Positions 52,805 through 61,264 of a stretch of DNA of 64,000 nt are shown in pieces. The translations under genes were made by a program, and so were the position numbers. Position 1 is the stretch's first letter; every line of letters starts with the position of its first letter. The notes under the pieces were generated by a model. The model saw only the letters and a list, made by a program, of their open reading frames with translations, was not told the DNA's origin and searched no databases. This DNA comes from Nitrosospira sp. Is2 (GTDB taxonomy: Bacteria; Pseudomonadota; Gammaproteobacteria; Burkholderiales; Nitrosomonadaceae). The stretch is taken from assembly GCF_033095785.1 (NCBI RefSeq), contig NZ_CP137134.1:1984001-2048000 (forward strand), written 5' to 3'.

Positions 52805-53633
52805 TTGTGGTGGCTGACACGAGCTGGGGACACTCGGCAATCTCCTGTGTTGCCCAAAACGGCAAACAAGGCACGAGGTGAAGGAATAGTTGAACTTCGC
52901 TTTGCTTCCAGGCGCCTACCACTTTTGATCCGGCAGGGGTCATGGTGCGCCCGGGCTCGGCCACGATCTCGAACCAGTGGACCGGGCTGTTCTTTACCAC
53001 TAGTTCCGCCGCTTTTAGGCTGTCAATTGCACCCGCAAGGTCGGGTGCGAGTTCATAGCCGGCCACCTCGAGTGGCATCCCCGCTTTCAGGCTAGCGCGC
53101 AAGGCGCTGGTTCCGCCAGTCTTGTCTCGATCCCCGGCCAGCATTTCACTAGCCAACCTCAACCGCAGAAACTGGGTCAGGAACGCCTCTCCACTGATGA
53201 CTGGTTGCCATAGAATAATCTGGGCGACTTTTTTTTTTGCGCTCCTCGCAAAATCAAGCGCGAGCAGCGCGCCCAGGCGCAGGCCCCAAAGACTGACGGG
53301 TGTCGAAACGCGCTCTTCGAGCCATGTCCTGGCAACGGCCAGGTCCTGCTTCCATATCTCCCAGCGCGCATCCGAGAAGTCGCCGCTGCTATCCCCACAG
53401 CCGAAAAGGTCTATCTGCAATACGCCAAACCCCATGGCAGCAAAAGCTCTTGCCTGCAACGCAGCCATTCGCCGCGACTTGTTCATCTCCTCCCCAAAGG
53501 GATGAACGTATATGAACGCTCCCCGGCACTCCTTTTCCGCATGAGGCGCATGGTAGAGGCAGAAACGTCTCCCGCAGTCGGTCCGCAGAAAAAAAGGCTC
53601 AGCAGGAACGTTGCGCGGAGATAACTTTTTCAT
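52788..53633 (-). CDS. exosortase-A-system-associated hydrolase 2 (alpha/beta fold)
   Basis: A 281-residue alpha/beta-fold protein. Signatures are FIYVHPFGEEMNKSRRMAAL, QIDLFGCGDSSGDFSDARW and SLWGLRLGALLALDFAR. The elbow G117-L-R119-L-G121 has arginine in place of the nucleophile, so it probably does not act as a classical serine hydrolase. It overlaps the acyl carrier protein gene by 4 bp and hydrolase 1 by 17 bp, so the three are translated as a unit. Confidence 0.87.
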   Translation of the reverse strand: MKKLSPRNVPAEPFFLRTDCGRRFCLYHAPHAEKECRGAFIYVHPFGEEMNKSRRMAALQARAFAAMGFGVLQIDLFGCGDSSGDFSDARWEIWKQDLAVARTWLEERVSTPVSLWGLRLGALLALDFARSAKKKVAQIILWQPVISGEAFLTQFLRLRLASEMLAGDRDKTGGTSALRASLKAGMPLEVAGYELAPDLAGAIDSLKAAELVVKNSPVHWFEIVAEPGRTMTPAGSKVVGAWKQSEVQLFLHLVPCLPFWATQEIAECPQLVSATTNVIAT

Positions 53634-53881
53634 TCAGCCAATTTTTGCTCAACAAAACCGGTGAGGCTGCCTACCGTTTCGAAAGTTTGCGCGCTGATTT
53701 CGTCATCGTCCACAGTGATGCCGAAGTGATCTTCCAAAGCAGTAATTACGTTTACCACTGCCATCGAATCCAGTTCCGGAATACTACCCAACAAGTCAGA
53801 GTCTGCCGAAAGCGAGTTCTTCCGTTCGCCGAGGCTTAACACATCGGCCAGTATATTTGTTACTTCTTGAAGATGCTGCAT
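53630..53881 (-). CDS. acyl carrier protein of the exosortase-associated set
   Basis: An 83-residue acyl carrier protein. The 4'-phosphopantetheine attachment site is Ser39 in PELDSMAVVNVI. The acidic four-helix pattern runs from ILADVLSLGE to TVGSLTGFVEQKLAE. The ATG at 53881 is used; the frame upstream to 54034 lies inside the acetyltransferase-like gene. It lies 3 bp downstream of that gene and overlaps hydrolase 2 by 4 bp, so it probably carries the acyl group that these enzymes handle. Confidence 0.93.
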   Translation of the reverse strand: MQHLQEVTNILADVLSLGERKNSLSADSDLLGSIPELDSMAVVNVITALEDHFGITVDDDEISAQTFETVGSLTGFVEQKLAE

Positions 53882-53883
53882 GA

Positions 53884-54654
53884 TTACTCCATGGTGGTTT
53901 TGTCTTTCTCGGCACCGGGTATATGCCCCAGGCCCTGGGTATTCAGCCGAAACTCCGGAAATGAACCGGAATGTGTGGATAGGTGAAAATAGGGATATAC
54001 AGAGGCCAGCGTTATCTGCCACGGGCCGGCACAAAAAAAGATGGCGCTACCAAGCGATGTGGTCCCCAGTCGCGCATGGGCGCCAAGCGAACCCGCGTTA
54101 AAGGCCGAAATTCGGCTACACGACCACGAAACCTCGTGTTCCCGCAGGAATCGATTCGCTTCATCCCATAAGCGGGGAAAAGTAAATCCCAAACGGAAGT
54201 CGGGATCGACGTACACGTCGAAATCCCAGGCTGTGCTTCCCTCAGGAAGCGGTATGTAGCGAGCGCGTACTTCATCCTCCTGATAACTGCCCAGTAACAG
54301 CCAAAGGAAGCCCATAAATTGCGCTTCCTTAGAGGCGACCAGGCACTGCGCTCCTTGCGCAAACCGAGCCTGGATCGCTGCAGCGGGCCTCGGAAATTGT
54401 CCGATAATCTCATCCTTTTCATGGATCAGCCTGACCTCAATATTCCTTCCCCTGCGCGGCGGGAGCAAGGGAGTTTGGCCCACGGGCTGCGCGACCAGGT
54501 GATACTTATATAACCGCAGGCCTCCGTTCGAGACCATGACGAAAAATTTGTTGAGTATGAAAAGGCTGACATTGAACCAGCCCCACTGCCGCACCATTTC
54601 ATAAAACTCATTTTTTCGTTGCGTTATCGATGCCATTGCGTTTATGAGGCGCAT
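53884..54654 (-). CDS. GNAT-like acyltransferase in the hydrolase/ACP operon
   Basis: A 256-residue protein. The region VYVDPDFRLGFTFPRLWDEA (about 150-169), followed by SRISAFNAGSLGAHARLG, resembles the acyl-CoA-binding and product-release part of GNAT enzymes. The N-terminus has a hydrophobic patch (WFNVSLFILNKFFVMVS, residues 26-42) suggesting membrane contact. First gene of the four-gene operon (GNAT, ACP, hydrolase 2, hydrolase 1). A later start at residue 7 is possible. The substrate is unknown. Confidence 0.72.
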   Translation of the reverse strand: MRLINAMASITQRKNEFYEMVRQWGWFNVSLFILNKFFVMVSNGGLRLYKYHLVAQPVGQTPLLPPRRGRNIEVRLIHEKDEIIGQFPRPAAAIQARFAQGAQCLVASKEAQFMGFLWLLLGSYQEDEVRARYIPLPEGSTAWDFDVYVDPDFRLGFTFPRLWDEANRFLREHEVSWSCSRISAFNAGSLGAHARLGTTSLGSAIFFCAGPWQITLASVYPYFHLSTHSGSFPEFRLNTQGLGHIPGAEKDKTTME

Positions 54655-55238
54655 TGATCAGCCCCGGATTTAGTGCGGTGGCTACAAGGGCGGATAGTTT
54701 AATCCGAACCAGTCCGGTTGCCCAACTGTTGTTGCGGGAATGGCTGAACCGCTCCTCCCCTTCTTCCAAGACCTAAAACTTGAAGCGTTAGAGCCGAGTT
54801 GAGCCAACTTTCTCCGGCCGCCCCACGCTGGGGCGCCAAAACACGGCATCTTACTATAAGTGTTCAAAGGGATGAGTTTCAAGTAACACGCCGTCAGTAC
54901 GAGCGATTGGTTTTGAGGCTGTACTTCAGTCCAATTGGAACGGCATGAAAACTCGGTAACATGGCGAGCGGAAGTGCCTATTGATTACTGGCTAGCCGGT
55001 GCTGGTGCTCGGCAGGATACTGGCTTTGATTTTAAAGGCACTTCCCTGTACGCTTCACCTATGGTTAACCTCAGCAACAATTTCCTGGCAGGCTTGCCGC
55101 AGGGGGCAATGCCTACCAGGTAAAGCAACTTCGTGCCCGTACTCAAGCGCCGCAGCGTGGCGTAACTGGCGGGAGCGTGCGGTGAGGGGAGCTATGTTCG
55201 GGTATTAAAAGATGACAACCATTTGTTACGGAAAAAAC
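54655..55238. other. 584-bp divergent intergenic region
   Basis: It lies between the acyltransferase-like gene (minus) and the beta-propeller PEP-CTERM gene (plus). A 66-codon minus frame (54682-54882) shows no domain. A short GC-rich hairpin around CCCCACGCTGGGG lies near 54830. No convincing promoter could be singled out. Confidence 0.45.
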
Positions 55239-56759
55239 ATGAAAAAAATTAATTTTAATGTCGTGAAAGAGAATGCAAACCCTGCTGTTAACAAGAGAAA
55301 GCTGCGCGCCTCGCATTTTGCGCTCGCTTCCTTCCTGATGATCGGCTCCTGCCCCGGCTTGGTGGCCCAGGCTCACGCCGATTCCTTCGAACGCTTGTCT
55401 TCGCTGCTGGCGGCCACACCCGAGGGCGGCTGGGTCAAGGCCAGCACTGGTTTTTTTTGGGATGCATGGCCGACCGGCGCCGATGCGGTGCCGGGACAGT
55501 ACGGCTGGCCCGGAGCCATCGTCCGTGCCTGGAGTTCTTTTGCCTGGGATTCGAGTCGCGGCGACTTGATGCTCTGGGGCGGCGGTCACGCTAATTACAC
55601 CGGGAATGAAATGTATGTGTGGGACGGCGCGACAGGTTCGTGGGGACGCGGCTCCCTGCCGAGTCGGACGGATAGCCAAGGCATGGTCCTTGGCGGCACT
55701 GCGCCGCAGTCTGCACATACCTACGACAATAATATCTATCTCCCCGTCAACGACATGTTCCTGACATTTGGAGGAGCCGCGAGCGGCACCGGCAGCGTTT
55801 TCCGGACGACGGAAGACGGTAACATAAGACGTGCGGGACCGTATTTGTGGGATCCGGCGAAGGCCGATGCAAACAAGGTCGGGGGTACGCTCGATTCGGG
55901 CTGGAATACTGCCAATCCAGCACAAAATGGGGATATGTGGATCGATCGTCACGGGCAATGGACTGGCACTGAAGCCCCGGGGTATATCAACGGAACTACA
56001 GCTTATCGTACGGAAAATGGGAAGGACGTGGTCTACCTTACCGCCGACTCGAATGCATCAGGGTTTGCCTCGCTTTATCGCTATACGCTCGGCGATGTAA
56101 GGAATGGCGGAAAAGATACCTGGGAGCAAATCGGGATCGCGCGTAATACAGCGGGATACCAGGGCGCTGCCACGCTTGATACTGACCACAACCTTTACAT
56201 CAAAACGGCTGCCGTCACCGGACCTTATACTTCCGATCTCACGATATGGGATCTGGACAGGGCAAACGCCAACAATCCTTCGGCAAATCAGGATATCGGA
56301 ATTAACCTGGTTAACCAGGATGGGAGCAACTTTACAATCCATTCGTGGTACGGCATCGCGTATAACGCAGCCAATGATACGATTGTTCTATGGGATGGCA
56401 ATACCAACGGTTCGGTGTGGTCAGCGAATGTTCTCACCGACGCGAATGGCGATATTGGCTCCAACACAACCTGGACCGTTTCGAACATCGACAGTTCAAC
56501 CTCGGCTCATCCTAACGGAAGCTTTGCTACCGGCGTCCTCGGCAAGTGGCAGTATGACAGTACCCTCGGCGCGTTCATAGCTCTGGATGAATTTGCACGT
56601 ATGGACAATGGGGCATGGGACACCGGTGTGTGGCTTTATAAGCCCATGAGCGCCTTAAACGCGCCAGCTGTGCCCGAGCCGGAAACATATGCAATGTTCC
56701 TTGCCGGACTCGCCATCATCGGAGGGATCATCCGCCGGCGCGGAGTGCGACTGTCCTAA
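55239..56759 (+). CDS. PEP-CTERM sorting-domain protein with kelch-like beta-propeller
   Basis: A 506-residue exported protein. The signal sequence is long, with the hydrophobic part about residues 28-46 and cleavage near AHA/D. The mature part has repeated Trp/Gly-rich blades (SSFAWDSSRGDLMLWGGGHA, MYVWDGATGSWGRG, YDNNIYLPVNDMFLTFGG, YNAANDTIVLWDGNTNGSVW) of kelch/galactose-oxidase type. The C-terminal sorting signal has PEP at 479-481 (VPEPETYAMFLAGLA), a hydrophobic helix and RRRGVRLS. An ATG at 55212 would add nine residues. Probable XrtB substrate; may bind carbohydrate. Confidence 0.88.
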   Translation: MKKINFNVVKENANPAVNKRKLRASHFALASFLMIGSCPGLVAQAHADSFERLSSLLAATPEGGWVKASTGFFWDAWPTGADAVPGQYGWPGAIVRAWSSFAWDSSRGDLMLWGGGHANYTGNEMYVWDGATGSWGRGSLPSRTDSQGMVLGGTAPQSAHTYDNNIYLPVNDMFLTFGGAASGTGSVFRTTEDGNIRRAGPYLWDPAKADANKVGGTLDSGWNTANPAQNGDMWIDRHGQWTGTEAPGYINGTTAYRTENGKDVVYLTADSNASGFASLYRYTLGDVRNGGKDTWEQIGIARNTAGYQGAATLDTDHNLYIKTAAVTGPYTSDLTIWDLDRANANNPSANQDIGINLVNQDGSNFTIHSWYGIAYNAANDTIVLWDGNTNGSVWSANVLTDANGDIGSNTTWTVSNIDSSTSAHPNGSFATGVLGKWQYDSTLGAFIALDEFARMDNGAWDTGVWLYKPMSALNAPAVPEPETYAMFLAGLAIIGGIIRRRGVRLS

Positions 56760-57491
56760 CGGCCAGACGCCTTAAACGGTCGCTATGCAGGGGAGCGGAG
56801 AGAACGCCTACCGGCTTTTCTCCGCAGCTTCATTTGTTTTAATTCCATATTTTAGATTTGCTTGAACGGGATGAATAACGGTATTCCCGCAGTCTGTCGC
56901 GCCGAGCGCGGCAATCGAGTCGCAAACCGGCGGCCCGGGTAGGTTTTATAACAATCTCATCATTGGCGCGAGCCCGGCAGCCGGTTTCGTCCCTTGCAGA
57001 TTACCTCGCGCGGAGCGTGGGGGAACCGAGCGTCACGCGCTGTCTTTCAGGGTTCAATTAGTCGGTACGAATAGCCCCGGGCTACGCGTTTTCTCGCAGA
57101 TGCGAAAATTGCGCAAGTGGAGTTCAAGCCACGGTTTGCCCGAGTTCATCAACTTATGCTGGGCATAGGCAACTTAGCCGGTTTAGAGGAGGCAGGACGA
57201 CTGCAACATGGCGTTATGCTATATTAGCAAACTCATGCTTGTCCAGATTATTCCCCTGATCGAACGTTGTCAGTCATGGGTACTATTCGGTAGGGATCAC
57301 GCTCGGTCAAGTTGATCCCCTTCCGGGATTGACCAGTTTAGGAAAACGGTAAATGAGCGGCCTTTGTCCAGGGTACGCTCGCTTCCAGTACCCGCTCTGT
57401 CCTCCGGGATATCAAAAACGGAAACCCCTTCAGTAAGCCTCGATAGGCCGCCGCCTTAAAAATCCAGAGCAACGAACTAAAGAATAAGTTT
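56760..57491. other. 732-bp intergenic region
   Basis: No gene is recognised. A 7-bp stem (GCGGAGA 56795-56801 with TCTCCGC 56819-56825) follows the PEP-CTERM gene and may be a weak terminator. A G/C-rich structured stretch at 56910-56990 shows partial, unconvincing likeness to a c-di-GMP riboswitch. A hairpin around 57306-57335 precedes the next gene by about 160 bp. Confidence 0.45.
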
Positions 57492-58625
57492 ATGGTGCAG
57501 CCCATGGCGACTTCGAAGGTAGTAATTATTTTGCCGACGTATAACGAGCGTGACAACATCGGAAGGATGATCGATGCGCTACAAGTTCAGTCGCGTGGAT
57601 TCGGTCATGAGTTGCACATCCTCGTAGTGGACGACAGCTCTCCCGATGGCACCGCCGATGTAGTGCGGATGAAGCAGGCCACTTATCCGAACGTGCATCT
57701 GCTGCTGGGGCAGAAGGCCGGATTAGGCGCGGCTTACATTCGCGGCATGGTACACGCAATGGATCAGCTCCATGCCGACGTCGTGTTCGAGATGGATGCC
57801 GATTTTTCTCACAAGCCCGAGGATGTGCCTCGGCTGATGGACGCGATTGACCAGGGGGCCGATTTCGTGATCGGCAGCCGTTATGTAGAAGGCGGGTCGA
57901 TTCCGAAGGAGTGGGGACTGATGCGCCGTTTGAATTCCCTGGGCGGCAATATCGTCGGGCGGTACATCGCGGGGTTGTACAGGATTCATGATTGCACGGC
58001 GGGGTTCAGGGCGATCAAAACGTCTTTGCTAAGAAAAGTCGTATTTGATGATCTCGGCGTCCAGGGCTACGCCTTCCAGGTGGCGCTGCTTCATGAGGCC
58101 GTGTCGCTCGGTGCGAAAATCAAGGAAGTCCCAGTGGATTTCATTGATCGTACCGAAGGAGAATCCAAGCTTGGCATTTCGGACATTATCGAGTTTATCG
58201 TCAATGCCTGGTGGATCAGGTTGCACAGCTCCAAGACATTTATCAAATTCGCCGTCGTGGGGTTGTCCGGCGTCATCGTGAATCTCGGGATATTTACCTT
58301 GCTTCTTGAAGCGAACGTCAATAAATACATTGCCTCCCCCATCTCGATCGAAGTATCCATCATCACGAATTTCCTCCTGAACAACTACTGGACCTTTCGC
58401 TTGCGAAAATCCCAGGACCACGTCCGAATAAAAGGGCTGAAATTCAATATGGTCTCGCTTGTGTCCCTGGGAGTGAGCTACACGACTTTCGTAGTGCTTT
58501 CAGTACTTTTTCCTGAGACGGCTCCAGCGGTTCATCAGCTCATAGGGATTGCGCCTGCGATGCTCATAAATTATTTCCTGAATTCTTACTGGACCTTCAA
58601 GCATGCCCCGGAAGCCAAAAGCTGA
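57492..58625 (+). CDS. polyprenol-phosphate sugar synthase (DPM1-like GT2) fused to a GtrA domain
   Basis: A 377-residue two-domain protein. Residues 1-240 are a GT2 domain of the dolichol-phosphate-mannose synthase type: VVIILPTYNERDNIGRMIDA, ILVVDDSSPDGTADVV, VFEMDADFSHKPEDVPRL (metal-binding DAD) and VIGSRYVEGGSIPKEWGLMR. The C-terminal part (about 247-370) is a four-helix GtrA membrane domain (FIKFAVVGLSGVIVNLGIFT, NFLLNNYWTFRL). It makes a lipid-linked monosaccharide and helps present it at the membrane. Confidence 0.92.
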   Translation: MVQPMATSKVVIILPTYNERDNIGRMIDALQVQSRGFGHELHILVVDDSSPDGTADVVRMKQATYPNVHLLLGQKAGLGAAYIRGMVHAMDQLHADVVFEMDADFSHKPEDVPRLMDAIDQGADFVIGSRYVEGGSIPKEWGLMRRLNSLGGNIVGRYIAGLYRIHDCTAGFRAIKTSLLRKVVFDDLGVQGYAFQVALLHEAVSLGAKIKEVPVDFIDRTEGESKLGISDIIEFIVNAWWIRLHSSKTFIKFAVVGLSGVIVNLGIFTLLLEANVNKYIASPISIEVSIITNFLLNNYWTFRLRKSQDHVRIKGLKFNMVSLVSLGVSYTTFVVLSVLFPETAPAVHQLIGIAPAMLINYFLNSYWTFKHAPEAKS

Positions 58626-58931
58626 GCTTACGAACGGTCCCAACAACGATATCAGCCCACCTTGCGGGTATCGCCGCTAATGCTATCTGATTGCCTGCGG
58701 GCGAGCCAAATGGCTTGCGTTGAGCGGCATGGGAAAGACCAGCACAGCTTCGTGCAATTGATTCCGTTAAAGATAGCGTCCATAGCAAAAGTTAGCGAAA
58801 TAGAATGACGCCACGCTTGAATATTCCGCAGAATCCTGGATTTCGGCAAAGGAACGACAAGAGCTGTTAAGGAATCACCACCATCGGCCGCGCCGCTATT
58901 CGTCGCCAACGTATACTTGATCGAAGTACCT
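58626..58931. other. 306-bp intergenic region
   Basis: It separates two rightward transferase genes. Overlapping minus frames of 63 and 95 codons cover it without any recognisable domain or ribosome-binding site. Nothing else is seen. Confidence 0.4.
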
Positions 58932-60149
58932 ATGCGCATACTTCACGTCCTCGACCACTCCATTCCCTTACACAGCGGCTACACTTTCCGCACGCTCTCG
59001 ATCCTGAAGGAACAGCGCGTTCTGGGATGGGAGACTTTTCACCTGACGAGTTCCAAGCAGAAAAATTGCGACGCACTGGAGGAGGACATTGACGGGTGGC
59101 ATTTCTATCGCACCCCGGTCGCGACCGGCCTGATGTCGCGCTTGCCGGTCCTGAACCAGCTCGCGGTCATGGATGGGCTGACGCACCGGTTGATTGAAGT
59201 GGCGAAGAGCGTCAAGCCCGACATCCTGCACGCCCATTCCCCGGTCCTGAATGCAATACCCGCAATACGTGTGGGCCGTCTTATGAGCATCCCGGTAGTG
59301 TATGAAGTCCGAGCGTTCTGGGAAGATGCGGCGGTAGACCACGGCACCAGCCGCGAATGGGGGCCTCGCTATCGCCTTACTCGCGGCCTGGAGACTTATG
59401 CGCTGACCCAGGTCGACGCGATTACCACTATCTGCCAGGGGCTGCGGGGAGACATCGTTGCGCGGGGCATTTCCAAGGAGAAGATTACGGTCATTCCCAA
59501 TGCCGTGAATATCGAGAATTTCAGCGTGGGCAACCCCGCCGATCCGGCGCTTGCGCGGGCCCTCGGTCTCGAAGGTAAGCTGCTGCTAGGTTTTATCGGC
59601 TCCTTTTATGCTTACGAGGGCTTGAGCCTCCTGCTCCGCGCCTTGCCGGAAATGCTGTCACGCAGCCCCGACGTCCGTGTTCTCCTTGTTGGCGGCGGGC
59701 CGGAGGAGAGCGTATTAAAGAACCTTGCTGTGCAACTGGGGGTTGAGGACAAGGTTGTCTTCGTGGGACGCGTTCCTCATGAACAGGTGCAGCGATATTA
59801 CAACTTGATCGATGTGCTTGTTTATCCGCGGCTTCGGATGCGGCTCACGGAACTCGTGACGCCGCTCAAACCACTGGAAGCGATGGCGCAGGGCCGGCTG
59901 GTTGTGGCATCAGATGTAGGCGGCCATCAGGAATTGATTCAGGACAATAAAACCGGCGTCCTTTTCAAGGCGGACGATGCCGGCGCCCTGGCTTCCAAAG
60001 TACTTGAGCTACTTGCCCAGCCTGAGCGCTGGCCTGTATTGCGCGACGCTGCCAGAAGCTTTGTTGAAACGCAACGCAGCTGGGCAGGCAGCGTTGCGCG
60101 CTACCAAGGCGTCTATCACATGGCGCTTCACAGGGACGTGCAGGAATGA
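58932..60149 (+). CDS. exosortase-A-associated family 4 glycosyltransferase (Daro_2409-like)
   Basis: A 405-residue GT-B enzyme. The N-terminus MRILHVLDHSIPLHSGYTFR is characteristic of a GT4 group found with PEP-CTERM/exosortase-A loci. Other marks are PDILHAHSPVLNAIPAIRVG, VPNAV-like TVIPNAVNIENFSV, LLGFIGSFYAYEGLSLLLRA and LVTPLKPLEAMAQGRLVVAS. The ATG at 58932 is preferred over a TTG at 58917. Overlaps the next GT4 by 4 bp. Confidence 0.9.
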   Translation: MRILHVLDHSIPLHSGYTFRTLSILKEQRVLGWETFHLTSSKQKNCDALEEDIDGWHFYRTPVATGLMSRLPVLNQLAVMDGLTHRLIEVAKSVKPDILHAHSPVLNAIPAIRVGRLMSIPVVYEVRAFWEDAAVDHGTSREWGPRYRLTRGLETYALTQVDAITTICQGLRGDIVARGISKEKITVIPNAVNIENFSVGNPADPALARALGLEGKLLLGFIGSFYAYEGLSLLLRALPEMLSRSPDVRVLLVGGGPEESVLKNLAVQLGVEDKVVFVGRVPHEQVQRYYNLIDVLVYPRLRMRLTELVTPLKPLEAMAQGRLVVASDVGGHQELIQDNKTGVLFKADDAGALASKVLELLAQPERWPVLRDAARSFVETQRSWAGSVARYQGVYHMALHRDVQE

Positions 60150-61264
60150 GCGTACCGGGCGCGCGCATCGGCCTGGTCGGTCCGCTTCCCCCGCCTTCCG
60201 GCGGGATGGCGAACCAGACGCTGCAGCTGGCAAACTTGCTGCGCGAGGAAGGCTTCAAAGTGGATCTGATACAGGTCAACCCGCCTTACCGCCCAGGCTG
60301 GGTCGGCCAGCTAAAGGGGGTGAGGGCAGTGTTCCGGCTCCTCCCCTACCTTGCTAACCTCTGGACATCGGCTGGGCGGGTCCAGTTGTTTCACGTAATG
60401 GCCAACTCCGGCTGGTCATGGCATCTCTTTGCCGCCCCGGCGATCTGGATAGCGAAGCTGAGAGGCATACCGGTTATTGTCAATTATCGCGGTGGAGAGG
60501 CCGATGTGTTCTTCGACAAAGCCTTTACCTGGGTAAAGCCCAGCTTGAGCCGCGCTGACGCCGTTATCGTTCCTTCCGGTTTTCTTGAAGCTGTGTTCGG
60601 GAAGCGCGGCTTCTCTACCAGCATCGTGCCCAACATTATCGATCTCAGCCGTTTTGAAGCCGACACGCGGCAATGCAGCTTGGGGCTAACGGATTCCCCG
60701 CACCTTATCGTCACACGCAATCTGGAGCGCATATACGACAACGCCACGGCCTTGCGCGCGTTCAGCATCGTCCGCAGCGCATATCCCGGGGCGAGGCTGA
60801 CGCTGGCAGGTACCGGACCAGAGCGGGAGCCGCTGGAACAGCTTGCCGCAGGACTGGGAATAACGGATGCCGTGGTGTTCTCCGGACGGGTAGACAATGA
60901 ACGCATGGCTGTGCTCTACCGCAGTGCGAATGTGATGATCAACCCGAGCCTGGCCGATAACATGCCAATTTCGGTGCTGGAGGCGCTGGCAAGCGGTGTG
61001 CCGGTCGTGACGACGAATGTGGGCGGCGTCCCTTATCTGGTCGAGCATGAGAAAACTGCCTTGCTGGTACCCGCGCAAGACCCGGAAGCCATGGCTGAGG
61101 CGATCCTGTCGTTGCTGAATAATCCCGTCAAGGCGGGGGAGATAAGGCAGGCCGGCATCGACTCGGTGCGTCAGTACACATGGCCGAACGTGCGGGTGCG
61201 TTTGCTCGGTGTTTATAAGAGGCTCTTGGCGAAAACTGGTCGTTCGATGGCGGACGCGAAATGA
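60146..61264 (+). CDS. family 4 glycosyltransferase
   Basis: A 372-residue GT-B enzyme. N-terminal GLVGPLPPPSGGMANQTLQL, the central IPVIVNYRGGEADVFFDKAF, and the donor site HLIVTRNLERIYDNATALRA, then MINPSLADNMPISVLEALAS with the conserved GT4 glutamate. It is joined to both neighbours by 4-bp ATGA overlaps, so GT4, GT4 and the ligase-like enzyme form one translationally coupled unit. Confidence 0.92.
   Translation: MSVPGARIGLVGPLPPPSGGMANQTLQLANLLREEGFKVDLIQVNPPYRPGWVGQLKGVRAVFRLLPYLANLWTSAGRVQLFHVMANSGWSWHLFAAPAIWIAKLRGIPVIVNYRGGEADVFFDKAFTWVKPSLSRADAVIVPSGFLEAVFGKRGFSTSIVPNIIDLSRFEADTRQCSLGLTDSPHLIVTRNLERIYDNATALRAFSIVRSAYPGARLTLAGTGPEREPLEQLAAGLGITDAVVFSGRVDNERMAVLYRSANVMINPSLADNMPISVLEALASGVPVVTTNVGGVPYLVEHEKTALLVPAQDPEAMAEAILSLLNNPVKAGEIRQAGIDSVRQYTWPNVRVRLLGVYKRLLAKTGRSMADAK

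Noticed and set aside
54682..54882. 66-codon minus-strand frame upstream of the acyltransferase-like gene
   Set aside because: No domain or translation signal; composition resembles intergenic sequence.
57030..57160. Minus-strand GGGCAAACC near 57140 as another c-di-GMP riboswitch
   Set aside because: The block is not followed by the GNRA-capped stem and GACGCAAAG, and no minus-strand gene lies downstream.
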